7,647 bases of DNA from Bacillota bacterium (GTDB lineage: Bacteria; Bacillota; Limnochordia; Darwinibacteriales; Darwinibacteriaceae). The DNA is taken from contig JAAYSR010000210.1 in assembly GCA_012518325.1 (NCBI GenBank), forward strand, positions 1 to 7,647. The letters run 5' to 3'. Position numbers and translations under genes: made by a program. Positions 5,174 through 7,647 of the stretch are shown here, one piece after another. The notes below the pieces were generated by a model. It was not told the DNA's origin and made no database searches. It saw only the letters and a program-made list of their open reading frames with translations. Every line of letters starts with the position of its first letter. Position 1 is the first letter of the stretch.

Positions 5174-7223
5174 CTGATTGCACCCTCCTATAGCTTGGCA
5201 GTTCCTCCGATTCGGCAGGCACAAGCCGTGCCACCACCACCATCATATCATCATCGATGCGGCCCCCCGCCAACTCGATGCACTCGTGGAGAATTGTCTC
5301 TGCCATAACCGACATATCATCGGACTCTTGGATCCTCCGCAAGTTCCAGCACATCCACTCATCCTTCCTGGCAACGTTGCGCTGGGCATCCAAGACGCCG
5401 TCGGTGGTCATAACTAACACTTCGCCTTCTTTGAGCATTCTCCTATCTGATTCAACATCTACCTGTGACAACACACCTACTGGAAGTGCGTGATTGTAGA
5501 TAATCTCCACTTCACGCCCTCGCTTAATGAAGCTCGGAGCTGCGCCGATCTTGACAAATTCCAGCTGTCCTGAGAAAAGATCAACCACAACCAGGTCAAT
5601 TGTTACAAACATATCGTCCTTGTTGCGCAGCATCAGCAGGCGGTTGATCAGAGACACTGCAGCGGTTAAGTCATACCCGGCCTTGATCATGCGCTCTAGG
5701 AGGCGCAAAGTAACATTGCTTTCCGTATGGGCCTTCAGGCCCACCCCCATGCCGTCGCTCAGCACTATGGCCACCTTGCTGGAGGCGATCTCAAAGGTTA
5801 CTTGGTTGTCGCCCGACACTTCTCCGCTGGCCACTTTGGCCTTGCCGATCTCTACCTTGAAATTCGGGCAGGGAGATATTCTGAAACCGCAGACCTGGTT
5901 TTCACGGCAGCTGCTTGTCACGCCGTAGCGCTGCGAATCAATCGTCCCGCTGGCAAAACCTGCGATCTCCCGGCACAAACCCTTTTCAGAACAAGGTTCC
6001 CTCCTGGCCCCATAGATCTCATAGCCGTCCAGGGTAGGCAGCACAGTGATGTGGGAAAAATCAACTTGGGAGAACTGGCGAAGTATTACTTCCTCCAGCT
6101 CTTTCGTGAAAGCAGCCTGGGGGGCGAAGGAGGCTTTCATGTTCTTCAGGAGCTCGGCCATGCTGTGCACTTGCTTATGAAACAGGGGATTTTCGTTATC
6201 AAGCAGATTGTTCTCCAGCTCCTCAAAAACGGTGAGATAGCCGTCGATTTTTTGGTCAAAAACCTTCTTCAGGTGCTCATCATAGCCCCTGTTCTGCTTC
6301 TGGAAGGGCTCTGTCCCTGGCACGATGCGTGCCAGCAGGCTGAGGCGCTCTTGCGGCACGCGCTTTGCCGCCCAGACAGCTGCCAGGATAACCATGAGCC
6401 AGGAAAGGGTTTCCACATCCGCCGGAGCAGAAGCAGAGAAGATCAAAGCCAGAAAGGGCCCTACATAGTAACCCCAGCTGTACTTATGCAAAAAGCCAGT
6501 CAGCAGACTGGCAATGACAATAAACAGCACAATCTCCACCGGCTCCCCCAACAGGAGGGCCAAGAGCCCGAGGGCAGGACCGAGAACGCAGGATATGCTG
6601 AGGCCCCCCATTCTCGCGCCTAGTGAGATCAAGATCACAATGAGGAACAGGCGAGGCGAAAGACCTCCCCAGCTCCAGTTAAGGGAGACAATCAATGTCA
6701 ATGCGAGCAAGAAGGCATAAATCTCTGCCCAGCCCAGCTGCCGCTCAAAATATCGTTCAAGGGCAGGGTAGAACATTCTGTAAACGAACACCGCGAAAAC
6801 GCATTCGGTGACGGCGACAATAAAGACCATGGGAACAGGCTGCAGAAGATAGTGCAGGAACACTTTAACAGTTAACACGCTGCCGGCAAGATAGATCATG
6901 CCGAGTCTTTTGCCCGCGCCAGGAGCCAGCGCGATTAGAGCCAGTGCACCATAATAGGGCAGGGCCAGCCAGAAGCCAAGGACGCTGGTTATGCCCAGAG
7001 CTGCCCCTAGGAGCGGAAGGTGCAGCTGCCTGGGCCTCAGCCTCCTTACGGCAGCAACATAGGCCAGGCCAAAGGGCCAAATCTCACCAAAGATGGCCGC
7101 CCGAGCCGCCAAAAACCCAATAACCCCCCAGGCAAGGGGCGAGTTGACCCAGCCGGCAAACATCTGGTACAGCCCTGCTCTGCTCCTATCTGATGATACA
7201 GGAAACGACAGTATTTTCGCCAC
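5163..7223 (-). CDS. spoIIE: Stage II sporulation protein E (SpoIIE), PP2C-type phosphatase
   Basis: SpoIIE sits at the asymmetric sporulation septum and dephosphorylates SpoIIAA-P, freeing sigma-F in the forespore; in Bacillus it also interacts with FtsZ. From the GTG at 7221-7223 it has 686 residues, shorter than the roughly 827 of B. subtilis. After a short cytoplasmic start, about ten hydrophobic segments fill residues 30-287. A cytoplasmic linker spans about 290-470, ending in EVSGDNQ. The PP2C domain (about 478-668) shows LSDGMGVGLKAHTESN (488-503), KIGAAPSFIKRG (558-569), MTTDGV (605-610) and GRIDDDMMVVV (654-664), with Asp490, Asp608 and Asp658/659 as likely metal ligands. Five cysteines cluster at 411-452. 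AAGGAG at 7232-7237 is 8 bases before this GTG; the earlier in-frame GTG at 7244 lies at the predicted transcript start. tilS overlaps its end. A tRNA-Met gene precedes it, as in B. subtilis. Confidence 0.95.
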   Translation of the reverse strand: MAKILSFPVSSDRSRAGLYQMFAGWVNSPLAWGVIGFLAARAAIFGEIWPFGLAYVAAVRRLRPRQLHLPLLGAALGITSVLGFWLALPYYGALALIALAPGAGKRLGMIYLAGSVLTVKVFLHYLLQPVPMVFIVAVTECVFAVFVYRMFYPALERYFERQLGWAEIYAFLLALTLIVSLNWSWGGLSPRLFLIVILISLGARMGGLSISCVLGPALGLLALLLGEPVEIVLFIVIASLLTGFLHKYSWGYYVGPFLALIFSASAPADVETLSWLMVILAAVWAAKRVPQERLSLLARIVPGTEPFQKQNRGYDEHLKKVFDQKIDGYLTVFEELENNLLDNENPLFHKQVHSMAELLKNMKASFAPQAAFTKELEEVILRQFSQVDFSHITVLPTLDGYEIYGARREPCSEKGLCREIAGFASGTIDSQRYGVTSSCRENQVCGFRISPCPNFKVEIGKAKVASGEVSGDNQVTFEIASSKVAIVLSDGMGVGLKAHTESNVTLRLLERMIKAGYDLTAAVSLINRLLMLRNKDDMFVTIDLVVVDLFSGQLEFVKIGAAPSFIKRGREVEIIYNHALPVGVLSQVDVESDRRMLKEGEVLVMTTDGVLDAQRNVARKDEWMCWNLRRIQESDDMSVMAETILHECIELAGGRIDDDMMVVVARLVPAESEELPSYRRVQSGAL
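5184..5189 (-). promoter_or_regulatory. Ribosome binding site of tilS inside the end of spoIIE
   Basis: AGGAGG on the minus strand lies within the last codons of spoIIE, 10 bases before the GTG at 5171-5173. It supports the short TilS start, which leaves 28 residues before SGGPDS, close to the family norm; the longer frame would leave 45. Confidence 0.75.
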
Positions 7224-7231
7224 ACAATCAT

Positions 7232-7237
7232 CTCCTT
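7232..7237 (-). promoter_or_regulatory. Ribosome binding site that fixes the GTG start of spoIIE
   Basis: AAGGAG on the minus strand ends 8 bases before the GTG at 7221-7223. The alternative GTG at 7242-7244 is only about 7 bases past the proposed -10 element and so could not have a leader. The chosen start gives the N-terminus MAKILSFP. Confidence 0.8.
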
Positions 7238-7250
7238 CCACCACCCTTTC

Positions 7251-7285
7251 ACCATAGCAGGGGCAGGTGGAGATCGACTGTCGAA
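7251..7285 (-). promoter_or_regulatory. Candidate Spo0A-activated spoIIE promoter with a 0A box over the -35
   Basis: The minus strand carries TTCGACA (7279-7285), an exact match to the reverse of the Spo0A box TGTCGAA. Its last six bases, TCGACA, resemble a -35 and lie 22 bases before TATGGT (7251-7256), a 4-of-6 match to the -10. Known B. subtilis Spo0A-activated promoters of spoIIG and spoIIE have similarly long spacers (22 and 21 bases) with 0A boxes over the -35. The predicted start near 7244 leaves about 20 bases before the spoIIE GTG. This is inference from motif and spacing; the -10 is weak. Confidence 0.62.
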
Positions 7286-7318
7286 GCCTGTGACATTGAG
7301 GAATTTTTTCTCACTGTT

Positions 7319-7325
7319 TTTCGAA
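7319..7325 (-). promoter_or_regulatory. Possible second, upstream Spo0A box
   Basis: TTCGAAA on the minus strand differs from the 0A box TTCGACA at one position. It lies exactly 40 bases upstream of the promoter-proximal box, about four helical turns, so both would face the same side of the DNA. A seven-base near match is easily found by chance, so the call is tentative. Confidence 0.35.
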
Positions 7326-7332
7326 GGAAACT

Positions 7333-7361
7333 AAAAAACCCTACATAATTTGTAGGGTTTT
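7333..7361 (-). terminator. Rho-independent terminator between tRNA-Met and spoIIE
   Basis: An 11-bp stem (7335-7345 pairs with 7351-7361) with a 5-base loop is followed on the minus strand by a run of T complementary to 7333-7338. It begins 11 bases after the tRNA CCA end and separates the constitutive-looking tRNA transcript from the sporulation gene. On the plus strand four T also follow the stem, so it may work weakly in both directions. Confidence 0.88.
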
Positions 7362-7372
7362 GTTGGTTTTCT

Positions 7373-7449
7373 TGGTAGCGGCGGCTGGATTTGAACCAGC
7401 GACACTACGGGTATGAACCGTATGCTCTGACCAACTGAGCTACGCCGCC
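7373..7449 (-). tRNA. tRNA-Met (CAU), probably the elongator type
   Basis: A complete 77-base cloverleaf is present with CCA encoded in the DNA (complement of 7373-7375). The acceptor stem GGCGGCG pairs with CGCCGCT, with a G-U pair at the end. The D arm is GCTC/GAGC, the anticodon stem TACGG/CCGTA holds loop TTCATAC with anticodon CAT, and the T arm is GCTGG/CCAGC with loop TTCAAAT. The anticodon arm agrees with what I recall of the B. subtilis elongator tRNA-Met gene upstream of spoIIE and differs from tRNA-Ile(CAU), the TilS substrate. Initiator tRNA is unlikely because the anticodon stem lacks three consecutive G-C pairs next to the loop. Confidence 0.95.
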
Positions 7450-7461
7450 GTGACATTGTCT

Positions 7462-7490
7462 ATTATACAAAGGCCTCAGCTCAAAGTCAA
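7462..7490 (-). promoter_or_regulatory. Sigma-A promoter of the tRNA-Met gene
   Basis: On the minus strand TTGACT (7485-7490, 5 of 6) and a perfect TATAAT (7462-7467) are separated by 17 bases. The start would fall near 7455, about 6 bases before the mature tRNA 5' end. This fits a strong, constitutive tRNA promoter. Confidence 0.85.
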
Positions 7491-7503
7491 GGTCGATTTG
7501 AGC
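7479..7503. repeat. Short inverted repeat over the tRNA promoter -35
   Basis: GCTCAAA (7479-7485) and TTTGAGC (7497-7503) are perfect inverted arms of 7 bases separated by 11 bases, and they flank the -35 of the tRNA-Met promoter. It could be an operator or a chance repeat; nothing in the sequence decides this. Confidence 0.3.
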
Positions 7504-7566
7504 AAATTATCCCCTGTGCCTTCCCTTTCTTCCCTGTTCCCTGCCGCCGGCTGTCTGTGTTGTCCT

Positions 7567-7594
7567 TTGATTTCCACCCGTCCCGTGCTATAAT
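7567..7594 (+). promoter_or_regulatory. Candidate sigma-A promoter for a gene leaving the right edge
   Basis: TTGATT (7567-7572) and a perfect TATAAT (7589-7594) are 16 bases apart. The predicted start near 7601 leaves a leader of about 34 bases before a plausible ribosome binding site at 7622-7627. It points away from the tRNA-spoIIE unit. Apart from the inverted repeat and the two promoters, I see nothing else in the 185 bases between the tRNA and this gene start. Confidence 0.55.
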
Positions 7595-7634
7595 AAATAA
7601 ATCTATCCAGTCAGTACTACCAGGGGGTAATCTT

Positions 7635-7647
7635 GTGGTCAGATTCA
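7635..7647 (+). CDS. Start of an unidentified plus-strand gene (only about four codons)
   Basis: A GTG at 7635-7637 follows AGGGGG (7622-7627) with 7 bases between them, downstream of a promoter-like sequence. It would encode MVRF before the window ends. A TTG at 7633-7635 in another frame is a less well spaced alternative. No function can be assigned from four residues, and the call rests on the promoter and ribosome binding site alone. Confidence 0.4.

Noticed and set aside
5178..5417. Histidine-rich plus-strand frame (run of His and Ile) that might suggest a metal-binding peptide
   Set aside because: The CAC/CAT run is the complement of the codons for the conserved DDDMMVVV motif of the SpoIIE phosphatase domain, not a separate gene.
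5727..6623. 298-residue open frame on the plus strand antisense to spoIIE
   Set aside because: It is complementary to the SpoIIE membrane and linker coding region; the His- and Gln-rich product shows no family motif and is a frame shadow.
7373..7449. tRNA-Ile2(CAU) as the identity of the tRNA, attractive because tilS is nearby
   Set aside because: The anticodon arm TACGG-TTCATAC-CCGTA and acceptor stem match the elongator tRNA-Met pattern rather than the tRNA-Ile(CAU) pattern known from B. subtilis.

Overview
The window looks like chromosomal core DNA of an endospore-forming Firmicute (Bacillota), probably an anaerobic clostridial lineage with roughly balanced base composition. The evidence is SpoIIE (found only in endospore formers), near-consensus sigma-A promoters, strong AGGAGG-type ribosome binding sites, GTG and TTG starts, and a gene order related to the spoIIE-tilS-hpt-ftsH region known from Bacillus and clostridia. 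I cannot assign a genus from sequence alone.

Layout from left to right. Positions 1-419 (minus strand) hold the N-terminal half of a biotin protein ligase that has no DNA-binding domain and runs off the left edge. A compact divergent promoter region (about 420-506) separates it from an HtrA/DegP-type membrane-anchored serine protease with one PDZ domain (507-1733, plus). A strong hairpin terminator lies between that gene and ftsH, which converges on it from the right (1788-3725, minus, TTG start). Upstream of ftsH are its own sigma-A promoter, then tilS (3824-5173, minus, GTG start), which overlaps the end of spoIIE (5163-7223, minus, GTG start) by 11 bases. Upstream of spoIIE are a promoter with a Spo0A box and the unusually long spacing known for Spo0A-activated promoters, a terminator, and a tRNA-Met(CAU) gene (7373-7449, minus) with its own near-consensus promoter. 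At the right edge a plus-strand promoter and ribosome binding site lead into a gene of which only about four codons are present.

How the genes fit together. SpoIIE is the membrane phosphatase that turns on sigma-F in the forespore. TilS is the essential enzyme that makes lysidine on tRNA-Ile(CAU). FtsH is the membrane AAA+ metalloprotease. HtrA is an extracytoplasmic quality-control protease, so two membrane-anchored proteases end tail to tail. The ftsH and tRNA promoters look constitutive, whereas the spoIIE promoter looks sporulation-controlled.

I see no mobile element, CRISPR array, toxin-antitoxin pair, phage gene or clearly novel system. The points worth a second look are regulatory and architectural: the Spo0A-type spoIIE promoter, overlapping divergent -10 elements, the missing hpt gene, a short SpoIIE with a five-cysteine stretch, and an HTH-less biotin ligase. 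Assignments rest on motifs read by eye; no database search was run.
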